From Tichowtungia sp964398915 (GTDB lineage Bacteria > Verrucomicrobiota > Kiritimatiellia > Kiritimatiellales > Tichowtungiaceae), in the NCBI GenBank assembly GCA_964398915.1, contig CAYNOR010000009.1, forward strand, positions 41,612 to 105,611: 64,000 nucleotides of DNA. Direction: 5' to 3'. Below, in pieces: positions 8,713 through 16,088 of the stretch (position 1 is its first letter; the number at the start of each line of letters is the position of its first letter). Both the position numbers and the translations under genes were made by a program. The notes under the pieces were generated by a model. It made no database searches. It was not told the origin of the DNA and saw only the letters and a program-made list of their open reading frames with translations.

Positions 8713-10923
8713 ATGACCGATCAGCCGATTATCAAGAAGAACAGCGACCTCATTTGGACCATTGCCAACCTTCTGCGCGGACCGTACCGTCCGCCGCAAT
8801 ACCGCCGGGTAATGATCCCTCTGACCGTTCTGCGCCGTCTGGACTGTGTGCTTGAACCGACCAAAAAAGCGGTTCTGACCGAATATCGGAAGCTGAAGGC
8901 AGCAGAAAAGCATGACGATGCGACCATCGAAAAGATGATCTGCCGCAAATTCAAGCTGAACTTTTTTAACAGCAGCGGGTTTACTTTTGCGCAAAAGGAA
9001 GAGGGGCTTTATGCGAGTCTGTTGGCGGATGCCGACAATCTGCCCGCCAACTTCAGAGCCTTCATGGCCGGATTTTCCGGCGGGGCGCGGAAGATTCTGG
9101 AAAAATTTAAGTTTGAAGACGAAATCGAGAAGCTTGATGAGTCCAACCGATTGTTTGACATCATCAAACAGTTCGCCTCAGTCGATTTGCATCCGGAACG
9201 GGTTGAAAATTCCGCAATGGGCTATCTGTTTGAAGACCTTGTCCGCCGGTTTAATGAGCAGGCCAACGAAGAGGCCGGGGATCATTTTACCCCGCGTGAA
9301 GTCATCAATCTGATGGTGAGCCTGCTCTTTACTAACGAAGAAATCATCTACACACCAGGCAAGGTGTTGCAGATTTACGACCCGACTTGCGGCACCGGCG
9401 GAATGCTCTCGGTATCTGAAAAATATATCACCGAGAGCAATCCGGATGCCCACATCCAGCTGTTCGGGCAGGAATACAACCCGGAGTCCTACGCCATTTG
9501 CGGTTCCGACCTGATGATCAAAGGCGAAGAGATAACCAACATTGCCTACGGCGATACGCTGGGAACTGGCAAAAAGAAGGAAGATCAGGTGGACGGCGAT
9601 GGCCATCCGGACAAAAAGTTTCATTACATGCTGGCCAATCCGCCCTTTGGCGTCGAATGGAAGCCGGAAAGCGATTACGTCACGGCGGAACATAAAAAGC
9701 TGGGATTTTCCGGACGGTTCGGGCCGGGACTGCCGCGCATTAACGACGGGGCGCTGCTCTTTCTGCTGCACATGATTTCCAAGATGCACCCGGCACCGGA
9801 GAACGGCGGGGAAGGGTCGCGCATCGGGATTGTCTTTAACGGATCGCCGCTGTTCACCGGCGACGCGGGCGGCGGCGAAAGTAACATCCGCCGCTGGATC
9901 ATAGAAAACGACCTGCTCGAAGCGGTCATCGGTCTGCCGGATCAGCTTTTTTATAACACCGGCATCTCCACCTACATTTGGATCGTCACCAACCGGAAAA
10001 AACCGGAACGGCGCGGCAAGGTTCAGTTGATTGATGCGACCGGCTGTTTTGTGAAAATGAAGAAGAGCCTCGGCAACAAGCGCAACGAGATCGGCAGTGG
10101 TGAACACGGACAGCCGAACCACATTGAAGAAATCACCCGGCTTTACGGCAATTTCCGCGAAACGGATAAGAACCGGGTTTTTCGTAACCAGGACTTCGGA
10201 TACTTGAAAATTACGGTCGAACGGCCCTTGCGGCTCAACTTTGCAGTGACGGACGAACGAATTAAGCTATTCAAAGCGGGAACCTATTTTACCGGACTGG
10301 TGCAGTCGAAAAAACGCAAGGCGGTTGACGCAAAAGCCAAAGAGATTGCCGAGGGGGAAGAACAGCAGGCGCAGATTTTGGCCGTGCTGGAAAAACTGAA
10401 GACCGGCGGAAGCAAAACGGTAAAGAACCGAGATATTTTTGAAGCGATTCTGGAGAAAGCCTTCAAGAAGACAGAAATCAAGCTGGATGCGGCTTTGAAA
10501 AAGGCTCTGCTGGCTCCCGGCTCGCTGGGTGAACGTGATCCGGAGGCGGAAATCTGCTGTGACGGGAAAGGCAATCCCGAGCCTGATCCGGAACTGCGCG
10601 ACACCGAAAACGTCAGCCTGCCCGAAGGAATTGATCTGCCGCTTCCGCTGGATTACGAAACGGAAGAGAACAAGGGCAAGGTGGACAAAGAGAAACTGCT
10701 GGCTCTGGTGCAGGATCACTGCGAAGAATATTTGAAACGCGAAGTGCTGCCGTACAGAAGCGATGCGTGGATTGACCACGACAAAATCAAAGTCGGCTAT
10801 GAAGTTCCCTTCACCCGCCATTTCTACAAATATGAGCCGCCGCGCCCGCTCTCAGCTATCGAAGCAGATATCCAAGGTTTGGAAAAAGAGATAGTCCGGA
10901 TGCTGGCAGAGGTGACGGCATGA
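8713..10923 (+). CDS. hsdM: Type I restriction-modification methyltransferase subunit HsdM
   Basis: A 736-residue N6-adenine methyltransferase subunit. Segments in order: the HsdM N-terminal helical domain (NSDLIWTIANLLRG, MIPLTVLRRLD), then the SAM-binding motif I DPTCGTGGML near residue 225, the catalytic motif IV NPPFG near 312, and a long C-terminal region (from ~480) with basic/acidic helices. It is longer than the ~520-residue E. coli protein, as in the type I HsdM group with an extended C-terminal tail. It opens the restriction island. The next gene starts within its stop codon (ATGA), indicating coupled translation. Confidence 0.95.
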   Translation: MTDQPIIKKNSDLIWTIANLLRGPYRPPQYRRVMIPLTVLRRLDCVLEPTKKAVLTEYRKLKAAEKHDDATIEKMICRKFKLNFFNSSGFTFAQKEEGLYASLLADADNLPANFRAFMAGFSGGARKILEKFKFEDEIEKLDESNRLFDIIKQFASVDLHPERVENSAMGYLFEDLVRRFNEQANEEAGDHFTPREVINLMVSLLFTNEEIIYTPGKVLQIYDPTCGTGGMLSVSEKYITESNPDAHIQLFGQEYNPESYAICGSDLMIKGEEITNIAYGDTLGTGKKKEDQVDGDGHPDKKFHYMLANPPFGVEWKPESDYVTAEHKKLGFSGRFGPGLPRINDGALLFLLHMISKMHPAPENGGEGSRIGIVFNGSPLFTGDAGGGESNIRRWIIENDLLEAVIGLPDQLFYNTGISTYIWIVTNRKKPERRGKVQLIDATGCFVKMKKSLGNKRNEIGSGEHGQPNHIEEITRLYGNFRETDKNRVFRNQDFGYLKITVERPLRLNFAVTDERIKLFKAGTYFTGLVQSKKRKAVDAKAKEIAEGEEQQAQILAVLEKLKTGGSKTVKNRDIFEAILEKAFKKTEIKLDAALKKALLAPGSLGERDPEAEICCDGKGNPEPDPELRDTENVSLPEGIDLPLPLDYETEENKGKVDKEKLLALVQDHCEEYLKREVLPYRSDAWIDHDKIKVGYEVPFTRHFYKYEPPRPLSAIEADIQGLEKEIVRMLAEVTA

Positions 10924-11936
10924 GCACCAATGAACTGATTGTTTACCGAACCGGAGATGGGAAAGCGGAGGTTCAGCTCAAGACGGGTGATGGTTCGGCG
11001 TGGCTTAGTCAGCTCGAAATAGCGGAGCTGTTCGATACGACCAAGCAGAACGTAAGTCTCCACATTAAGAACATCTTAGAAGAGGGAGAGCTTCCGGAAG
11101 CGGCAACTGTCAAGGAATCCTTGACAGTTCAAACCGAAGGAATCCGGCAGGTTCAGCGAAAAACCTTTTTATACAATCTCTACATGATTCTGGCGGTTGG
11201 CTACCGCGTCCGGTCGCCGCGCGGCACGGAGTTCCGTCAGTGGGCCACCCGGAATCTGGCGGAATACCTTGAAAAAGGATTCGTCATGAACGACGAGCGG
11301 CTTAAAAACCCCGGCGGCTGGGATTACTTCGACGAACTGCTCGCCCGCATCCGCGAAATCCGCGCCTCGGAAAAACGGTTCTATCAGAAAGTCCGTGATT
11401 TATTTGCCCTCAGCGCCGACTACCGGGCAGACGACCGCGATGCACAGCTCTTTTTTGCCGAAACGCAGAACAAGCTGCTGTTTGCCGTTACCGGGAAAAC
11501 CGCCGCCGAACTTGTCGTTGCCCGTGCCGATCCAGACGCGCCCAACATGGCACTCACCAACTGGAGCGGTTCCAGAGTCCGGAAACAGGATGTCATCGTC
11601 GCCAAAAACTATCTGACGGCTGACGAAGTGGACACGCTCAACCGGCTGGTGGTCATCTTCCTCGAACAGGCCGAACTGCGGGTGAAAGAACGTAAACAGC
11701 TTACGCTCGACTACTGGCGGCAGAATGTGGATCGCCTGCTCGACTATAACGAAAAGGCCATTCTTGACCATGCCGGAACGGTTTCGCATGACGACATGCA
11801 ACGCATCGCCCATCAACGCTACGATGCCTTTGACGAAAACCGTCGTGTTGCTGAAGCGCAGCAGGCTGACGCCGCCGACCTCGCCGAACTCGAACAGATT
11901 GAAAAGCGACTGGAAAAGGGGGAGCACGACGCATGA
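10920..11936 (+). CDS. RhuM-family protein (virulence RhuM / ORF between hsdM and hsdS)
   Basis: A 338-residue RhuM-like protein. The N-terminal half is the DNA-binding-like region (WLSQLEIAELFDTTKQNVSLHI, a winged-helix pattern) followed by the conserved QTEGIRQVQRKTFLYNLYMILAVGYRVRS written here in parts: QTEGIRQVQR and YNLYMILAVGYRV. The middle carries the RGTEFRQWAT motif. RhuM homologues are often found inside type I restriction operons; their molecular role is not settled. It overlaps hsdM by four bases (ATGA) and its own stop overlaps the start of a 50-codon ORF in the same way. It contains a perfect 12-bp inverted repeat at 11105-11129. Confidence 0.85.
   Translation: MSTNELIVYRTGDGKAEVQLKTGDGSAWLSQLEIAELFDTTKQNVSLHIKNILEEGELPEAATVKESLTVQTEGIRQVQRKTFLYNLYMILAVGYRVRSPRGTEFRQWATRNLAEYLEKGFVMNDERLKNPGGWDYFDELLARIREIRASEKRFYQKVRDLFALSADYRADDRDAQLFFAETQNKLLFAVTGKTAAELVVARADPDAPNMALTNWSGSRVRKQDVIVAKNYLTADEVDTLNRLVVIFLEQAELRVKERKQLTLDYWRQNVDRLLDYNEKAILDHAGTVSHDDMQRIAHQRYDAFDENRRVAEAQQADAADLAELEQIEKRLEKGEHDA
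11105..11129. repeat. Perfect 25-nt palindrome within the rhuM-like gene
   Basis: AACTGTCAAGGA (11105-11116) and its exact reverse complement (11118-11129) flank one central base. It sits in coding sequence for VKESLTVQ. It could be an mRNA hairpin or a protein binding site, or a by-product of the conserved peptide. Confidence 0.85.
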
Positions 11937-12085
11937 ACCTTTTTGGGATATTGACAGAAATGAATGAGGAAGGTTTACTGCCTTCAACAATACCTCCCAC
12001 GCCTGCTTCTGCGGCGCACCAGGGGGGTTGCTCATTTCTAGACAGAACGTCTCTCCCGATCTGGCAGGAAGGGGCTTCCAAATGA
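11933..12085 (+). CDS. Possible 50-residue protein coupled between rhuM and hsdS
   Basis: An ATG at 11933 overlaps the rhuM stop (ATGA), and the TGA at 12083-12085 overlaps the hsdS ATG in the same way. This leaves a 50-codon frame that fills the gap exactly. AAGGGGG lies nine bases upstream. The product (MNLFGILTEMNEEG, then a proline/serine-rich part) resembles nothing I know. Perfect ATGA joints on both sides argue for real translation, at least as a coupling leader for hsdS. The odd composition argues that it may be a byproduct of an inserted sequence. Confidence 0.4.
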   Translation: MNLFGILTEMNEEGLLPSTIPPTPASAAHQGGCSFLDRTSLPIWQEGASK

Positions 12086-13437
12086 ACGCGCCCGCCTATC
12101 CGAAAACCAAATCATCCGGCATCGAATGGCTCGGCGACGTGCCCGAACATTGGGAAGTCCGGCGGCTGAAGTTTGCCATCAGAACCAATCCGGTAAAATC
12201 TGAGATTGTCGAAGTTTCCGGCGATAGTCTGGTTTCATTTGTGCCGATGGATGCAGTCGGCGAATACGGCGGGATGAACCTCGAAAAAGAAAAAATGGTG
12301 GATGAGGTTTATACCGGATACACCTATTTTGCAGATGGCGATGTAGTGATTGCAAAGATTACGCCTTGTTTTGAAAACGGCAAAGGAGCAATCGCAGCTG
12401 GACTGAAAAACGGAATTGGATTTGGAACGACGGAATTTCATGTGTTGCGAGCAGAAAAATCCTGTGACCGGCGCTTTTTATTTTATCTGACCATTTCGCA
12501 CCCGTTTAGAAAAATCGGTGCATCTGAAATGCTCGGGGCGGGCGGACAAAAACGAGTTCCAGAAGATTTTATCAAAAATCTTACGCTTGGAATGCCGCCG
12601 GTTTCTGAACAGCGAGCGATTGCGGAATTTTTGGATCGGAAGACGGGGCAGATTGATCAACTGATCGGGAAGAAAAAGGAGCTGATCCAAAAGCTCAACG
12701 AACAGCGCTCCGCGCTCATCACCGCCGCCGTCACCGGCAAGCTTCAATCGGAAATCGGCAATCCACACTCGCCAATGTGCGATTCCGGCATCGCTTGGCT
12801 CGGTAAAATTCCGGAACATTGGAATGTCCGGCGACTGAAGTTTTTGACCAAAGTCATTGGTGGAGGAACTCCCAGCACTGGAAATTCAAAATATTGGAAC
12901 GGCGATATTCCATGGGTGTCACCCAAGGATATGAAGTCTGATTTGATTGATTCAGCGCAGGACAATATCACTGAATTAGGAGCGGCGGAAAGCGCGACAA
13001 AAGTCGTTCAGCCGAACACGGTTCTTATTGTTGTGAGATCCGGCATTCTCCGTCACACGATCCCGGTCGCACGGAATACGGTTGCCGTTGCGCTGAATCA
13101 GGACATGAAAGGATTTACACCTGAGAATGGATTGACTCCCGAATACCTTCATTTGTTGATCGTGGGCAATCAAAAGCAGTTGCTTCCTCTTTGGTCAAAG
13201 CCGGGATGTACTGTTGAAAGCTTAGAAGTTGAACTGATGATGAACACGGGAATCCCCGCGCCTCCCGTGCAGGAACAGCAGGCTATTGCAGAATATCTGG
13301 ATGAAAAAACGGGGAAGATCGACGGGCTGATCCGGAAGACGGAAACCGCCATCCAAACCTTGGAAGAATACCGCACGGCCCTCATCACCGCCGCCGTGAC
13401 GGGGAAAATTGATGTGAGAGCATTTACATGTAGGTAG
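12082..13437 (+). CDS. hsdS: Type I restriction-modification specificity subunit HsdS
   Basis: A 451-residue specificity subunit with two target-recognition halves, each opening with the same signature: GIEWLGDVPEHWEVRRLKF near residue 10 and GIAWLGKIPEHWNVRRLKF near 235. Each ends in the central conserved helix with ALITAAVTGK (near 220 and 437). The first half sets one half-site and the second the other. I chose ATG 12082 because GAAGGGG precedes it and the family domain starts ten residues later; the frame is open from 12028. The last residues (KIDVRAFTCR) differ from the ending KIDVRKAV preserved 2.6 kb downstream, so the native 3' end was displaced by the cassette that follows. Confidence 0.93.
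   Translation: MNAPAYPKTKSSGIEWLGDVPEHWEVRRLKFAIRTNPVKSEIVEVSGDSLVSFVPMDAVGEYGGMNLEKEKMVDEVYTGYTYFADGDVVIAKITPCFENGKGAIAAGLKNGIGFGTTEFHVLRAEKSCDRRFLFYLTISHPFRKIGASEMLGAGGQKRVPEDFIKNLTLGMPPVSEQRAIAEFLDRKTGQIDQLIGKKKELIQKLNEQRSALITAAVTGKLQSEIGNPHSPMCDSGIAWLGKIPEHWNVRRLKFLTKVIGGGTPSTGNSKYWNGDIPWVSPKDMKSDLIDSAQDNITELGAAESATKVVQPNTVLIVVRSGILRHTIPVARNTVAVALNQDMKGFTPENGLTPEYLHLLIVGNQKQLLPLWSKPGCTVESLEVELMMNTGIPAPPVQEQQAIAEYLDEKTGKIDGLIRKTETAIQTLEEYRTALITAAVTGKIDVRAFTCR
13362..13419 (+). repeat. 58-bp direct repeat, left copy (in the hsdS 3' end)
   Basis: This sequence, from ggaagaatac to gatgtgaga, recurs without a mismatch at 16019-16076. It encodes EEYRTALITAAVTGKIDVR of HsdS. Weaker similarity extends about 20 bp upstream of both copies. 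Confidence 0.97.
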
Positions 13438-13452
13438 TAAGGGAGGTCTGAA

Positions 13453-14505
13453 ATGAGCAATAGTCTTGAGGTGGATTTCTTAGCGGTTGGTAATGGAGAA
13501 AAAAGCGGTGATGCTATTGCTATCCGGTGGGGCGATTTTTCAGATGCCAGCAAACAGTATGTCGTAGTGATAGACGGAGGAACTACGGAGTCTGGCGAGG
13601 CATTGGTAAAACTCATCAAGGAAATATACAAAACAGCTTTTGTCGGCTTAGTTATCTGTACTCATCCTGATGGCGATCACTCGTCAGGACTGCGCGTTGT
13701 ATTAAACGAACTGGGCGTTGGTAAGTTGTGGATGCACCGGCCTTGGGATCGTTCGGGTGAAATTTCGCATATGTTTAAGGATGGCAGAATAACCAATGAC
13801 AGTTTAGGGGAGCGTCTGAGAGAGGCATACAATTTTGCCCATGAGCTACAGAAAATTGCTAAAGAAAAAAATATTCCTATAGAAGAACCATTCGCCGGAA
13901 AGACCATTTCTGGTGGCGGAGCGAAAATAACCATACTTGGGCCAAGCGAAGACGCTTATGTTTCTCTGATCCCTAATTTTGCAAAAAGTCCCGAAGTCAA
14001 AGTTGCTACAGAGCGCTTTTCAGCAGGGCTTAAGGAGGCCGTTAATTGGGTGAAGGAAGCATTACATATTGAAACGTTGGATGAGTCTGGAGAGACCACC
14101 GCAGAAAACAATTCGAGCGTTGTTAGTCTGTTTGAATTCGATGTGAAGAGAGTTCTGTTTACTGGCGACGCCGGAATTCCCGCGATGAAAGAGGTGATTA
14201 ATTACGCGGATCGACAAGGCATAAGCCTTGAAAATATCAGCCTATTCCAGGTTCCTCATCATGGAAGCAGACGAAACATATCCCCGTCCATATTGAACAG
14301 AATTAAGGCGGGAACGGCGTATATATCTGCGGCAAAAAAAGCTGAAAAACACCCCGCCAAAAAAGTTGTAAATGCCTGTATTCGACGAAAGATGAGCGTT
14401 TTTTCAACCAAGGGGAATAGCCTTTGTCATCACCACAATGCACCTTTTAGAGAGGGGTATTCTGCGGCAACGCAATTAGAATTTTCTGAGATGGTTGAAG
14501 AATGA
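13453..14505 (+). CDS. Metallo-beta-lactamase-fold hydrolase (ComEC-like), first cassette gene
   Basis: A 350-residue MBL-fold protein. The metal-binding signature THPDGDHSSG is near residue 73. Later come NNSSVVSLFEF, LFTGDAG and VPHHGSRRN, the order seen in the ComEC-like/DNA-internalisation MBL group, but there are no membrane segments, so it should be a soluble enzyme. Related stand-alone proteins are often found next to defence genes; the substrate is unknown. GGAGG lies six bases before the ATG. Base composition is visibly more AT-rich than hsdM/hsdS. It starts 15 bp after hsdS, is followed at 10 bp by a second MBL gene, and the group is bounded by the 58-bp repeats. Confidence 0.8.
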   Translation: MSNSLEVDFLAVGNGEKSGDAIAIRWGDFSDASKQYVVVIDGGTTESGEALVKLIKEIYKTAFVGLVICTHPDGDHSSGLRVVLNELGVGKLWMHRPWDRSGEISHMFKDGRITNDSLGERLREAYNFAHELQKIAKEKNIPIEEPFAGKTISGGGAKITILGPSEDAYVSLIPNFAKSPEVKVATERFSAGLKEAVNWVKEALHIETLDESGETTAENNSSVVSLFEFDVKRVLFTGDAGIPAMKEVINYADRQGISLENISLFQVPHHGSRRNISPSILNRIKAGTAYISAAKKAEKHPAKKVVNACIRRKMSVFSTKGNSLCHHHNAPFREGYSAATQLEFSEMVEE

Positions 14506-14515
14506 GGAGGGGGCA

Positions 14516-15487
14516 ATGTCGCAAGTACATTTTTTGAATGTAAATGATGGTGATTGTTCATGGATTAAGCATGCTGACGGGAAAATCACGGTAATAGACG
14601 TAAACAAGGCCTCTTTGATAAAGGTTTCTTTAGAAGAGACTAGATTTGCGGCCAACACAATTCTTGGAAATTTTAATCAGAAGCATCATCCTGTAAATCC
14701 TATTGAGTACCTGAAGCGTCATGGTGTTACTTCGGTGTTCCGTTTTATTCTTACTCACCCAGATATGGATCATATGGGCGGCATAAAAGATTTTTTTAAG
14801 ACCTTTGAGCCCGTTAATTTCTGGGATACAGCGAACAACAAAATAATTGGGAGCTTCGGTGGATCGCCCTATTCGGAAGATGATTGGAAATTTTATCAAA
14901 GTATAAGGTCTTCGGACACTGATCCAAAAACTCTGAATTTATATTCTGGTGCCAAGGGACAATACTTTAACCAAAATGAAGACAAAACAAATGCCGGGAA
15001 CGGGTTGTATGTACTGGCCCCAACCCCGCAGCTGATGAAAGAGGCGAATGAAAGTGAAGACCACAACGGCGGCTCATACGTCATTCTATATAGATCTGCG
15101 AATCATAAAATTTTGTTTTGCGGAGATTCTCACGACAAAGCGTGGGAGCACATTTTGGCAAACCACTGCGCCGAGGTAAAAGATGTGGACTTGATGATCG
15201 CGCCACATCATGGACGGGAATCAGATCGGAAATATGATTTTTTAGATGTGACAAAGCCTAAACTGACTTTTTTTGGGAATGCAAACAGCGAACACCTTGC
15301 TTACGAACCATGGCGATATCGCAAGCTGGAATATATCACAAATAATCAGGCGAACTGTTTAGTGGCGGATAGTCAAGATGCCGGACTTAGCATCTTTTCA
15401 ACCTATGAAACATTCGCAAAAACCTACAATCCCAGTACAAAGTACAGCCCTGAGCATCAGGCATGGTACCTCAAAACAGTGCAATAG
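14516..15487 (+). CDS. Second metallo-beta-lactamase-fold protein of the cassette
   Basis: A 323-residue MBL-fold protein, distinct from its neighbour but built on the same plan: LTHPDMDHMGG near residue 82, then SYVILY, ILFCGDSHDKAW and IAPHHGRESD. It opens with the beta strand VHFLNVNDGDCSWIKH, typical of ComEC-like MBL proteins that start directly with the metal domain. A strong GGAGGGGG precedes ATG 14516, better than the in-frame ATG at 14495, which would overlap the preceding gene. The two MBL proteins may form a heterodimer or divide labour, which is inference. Composition is AT-rich like the first. Confidence 0.78.
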   Translation: MSQVHFLNVNDGDCSWIKHADGKITVIDVNKASLIKVSLEETRFAANTILGNFNQKHHPVNPIEYLKRHGVTSVFRFILTHPDMDHMGGIKDFFKTFEPVNFWDTANNKIIGSFGGSPYSEDDWKFYQSIRSSDTDPKTLNLYSGAKGQYFNQNEDKTNAGNGLYVLAPTPQLMKEANESEDHNGGSYVILYRSANHKILFCGDSHDKAWEHILANHCAEVKDVDLMIAPHHGRESDRKYDFLDVTKPKLTFFGNANSEHLAYEPWRYRKLEYITNNQANCLVADSQDAGLSIFSTYETFAKTYNPSTKYSPEHQAWYLKTVQ

Positions 15488-15495
15488 GGGGATAT

Positions 15496-15996
15496 ATGAG
15501 TGAGTTCATTGACAAACTGTCATCTTACAACCTGTTCAACTATCTGCTTCCGGGGACAGTCTTTGCTGTGCTGCTCCGCAAAGTAACAGGGTACGACCTG
15601 ATTCAGGAAAATGCCCTTGTCGGCGCATTTCTGTACTACTTTGCAGGAATGCTGATCAGTCGCGTCGGGTCTCTTTTTGTTGAGCCGTTTTTAAAATGGA
15701 TCAAATTCCTTCGATTTGCACCGTACAAAAATTTTGTCAAAGCGACGGCCATCGATCCGAAGGTTGAGACCCTGTCCGAAACAAACAACACCTATCGAAC
15801 GCTGGTTGCGATGGCTGTCCTGTTGCTTCTCAGTATGGCGCTTGATTCTGCTGAGACGAAATGGAGCTGGCTTTCCGCTCACAAATACCTGTTGGGACTG
15901 GTTGGCCTGCTGGCGCTGTTCCTTTTTTCTTATCGGAAGCAGACGAACTACATCCGTGACCGGGTGGAAACTGTTTTGGAGAAGGAACGCAAATGA
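15496..15996 (+). CDS. Membrane protein, third cassette gene
   Basis: A 166-residue protein with about four hydrophobic segments: residues 15-30 (YLLPGTVFAVLL), 40-58 (VGAFLYYFAGMLISRVGSLF), 100-116 (TLVAMAVLLLLSMAL) and 128-145 (YLLGLVGLLALFLFSY). The loop between segments 2 and 3 and the tail (RDRVETVLEKERK) are charged. I recognise no family. It lies eight bases after the second MBL gene with GGGG before the ATG. Its position suggests it anchors or is the membrane effector of the MBL pair. Its stop overlaps the ATG of the hsdS relic (ATGA). Confidence 0.75.
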   Translation: MSEFIDKLSSYNLFNYLLPGTVFAVLLRKVTGYDLIQENALVGAFLYYFAGMLISRVGSLFVEPFLKWIKFLRFAPYKNFVKATAIDPKVETLSETNNTYRTLVAMAVLLLLSMALDSAETKWSWLSAHKYLLGLVGLLALFLFSYRKQTNYIRDRVETVLEKERK

Positions 15997-16088
15997 CAAG
16001 AACCGTCATCCAACTCCCGGAAGAATACCGCACGGCCCTCATCACCGCCGCCGTGACGGGGAAAATTGATGTGAGAAAGGCCGTGTAG
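15993..16088 (+). pseudogene. Detached 3' end of hsdS
   Basis: A 31-codon frame starting at ATG 15993 reads MTRTVIQLP then EEYRTALITAAVTGKIDVRKAV and stops at TAG 16086. From EEYR onward it equals the HsdS C-terminus, and the eight residues before still resemble it (TVIQLP against TAIQTL). This is what remains of the original hsdS terminus after the cassette came in. It still overlaps both neighbours (ATGA before, TAGTG after), so it may be translated as a coupling peptide. Confidence 0.85.
16019..16076 (+). repeat. 58-bp direct repeat, right copy
   Basis: Identical over all 58 bases to 13362-13419. The two copies bracket the MBL-MBL-membrane protein cassette, 2.6 kb apart start to start. 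Confidence 0.97.

Noticed and set aside
9178..10122. Long minus-strand frame (314 codons) opposite hsdM
   Set aside because: It is a shadow of hsdM; residue composition and lack of a ribosome site argue against a gene.
13362..16076. CRISPR array from the 58-bp repeats
   Set aside because: Only two copies 2.6 kb apart, both coding for the HsdS terminus.
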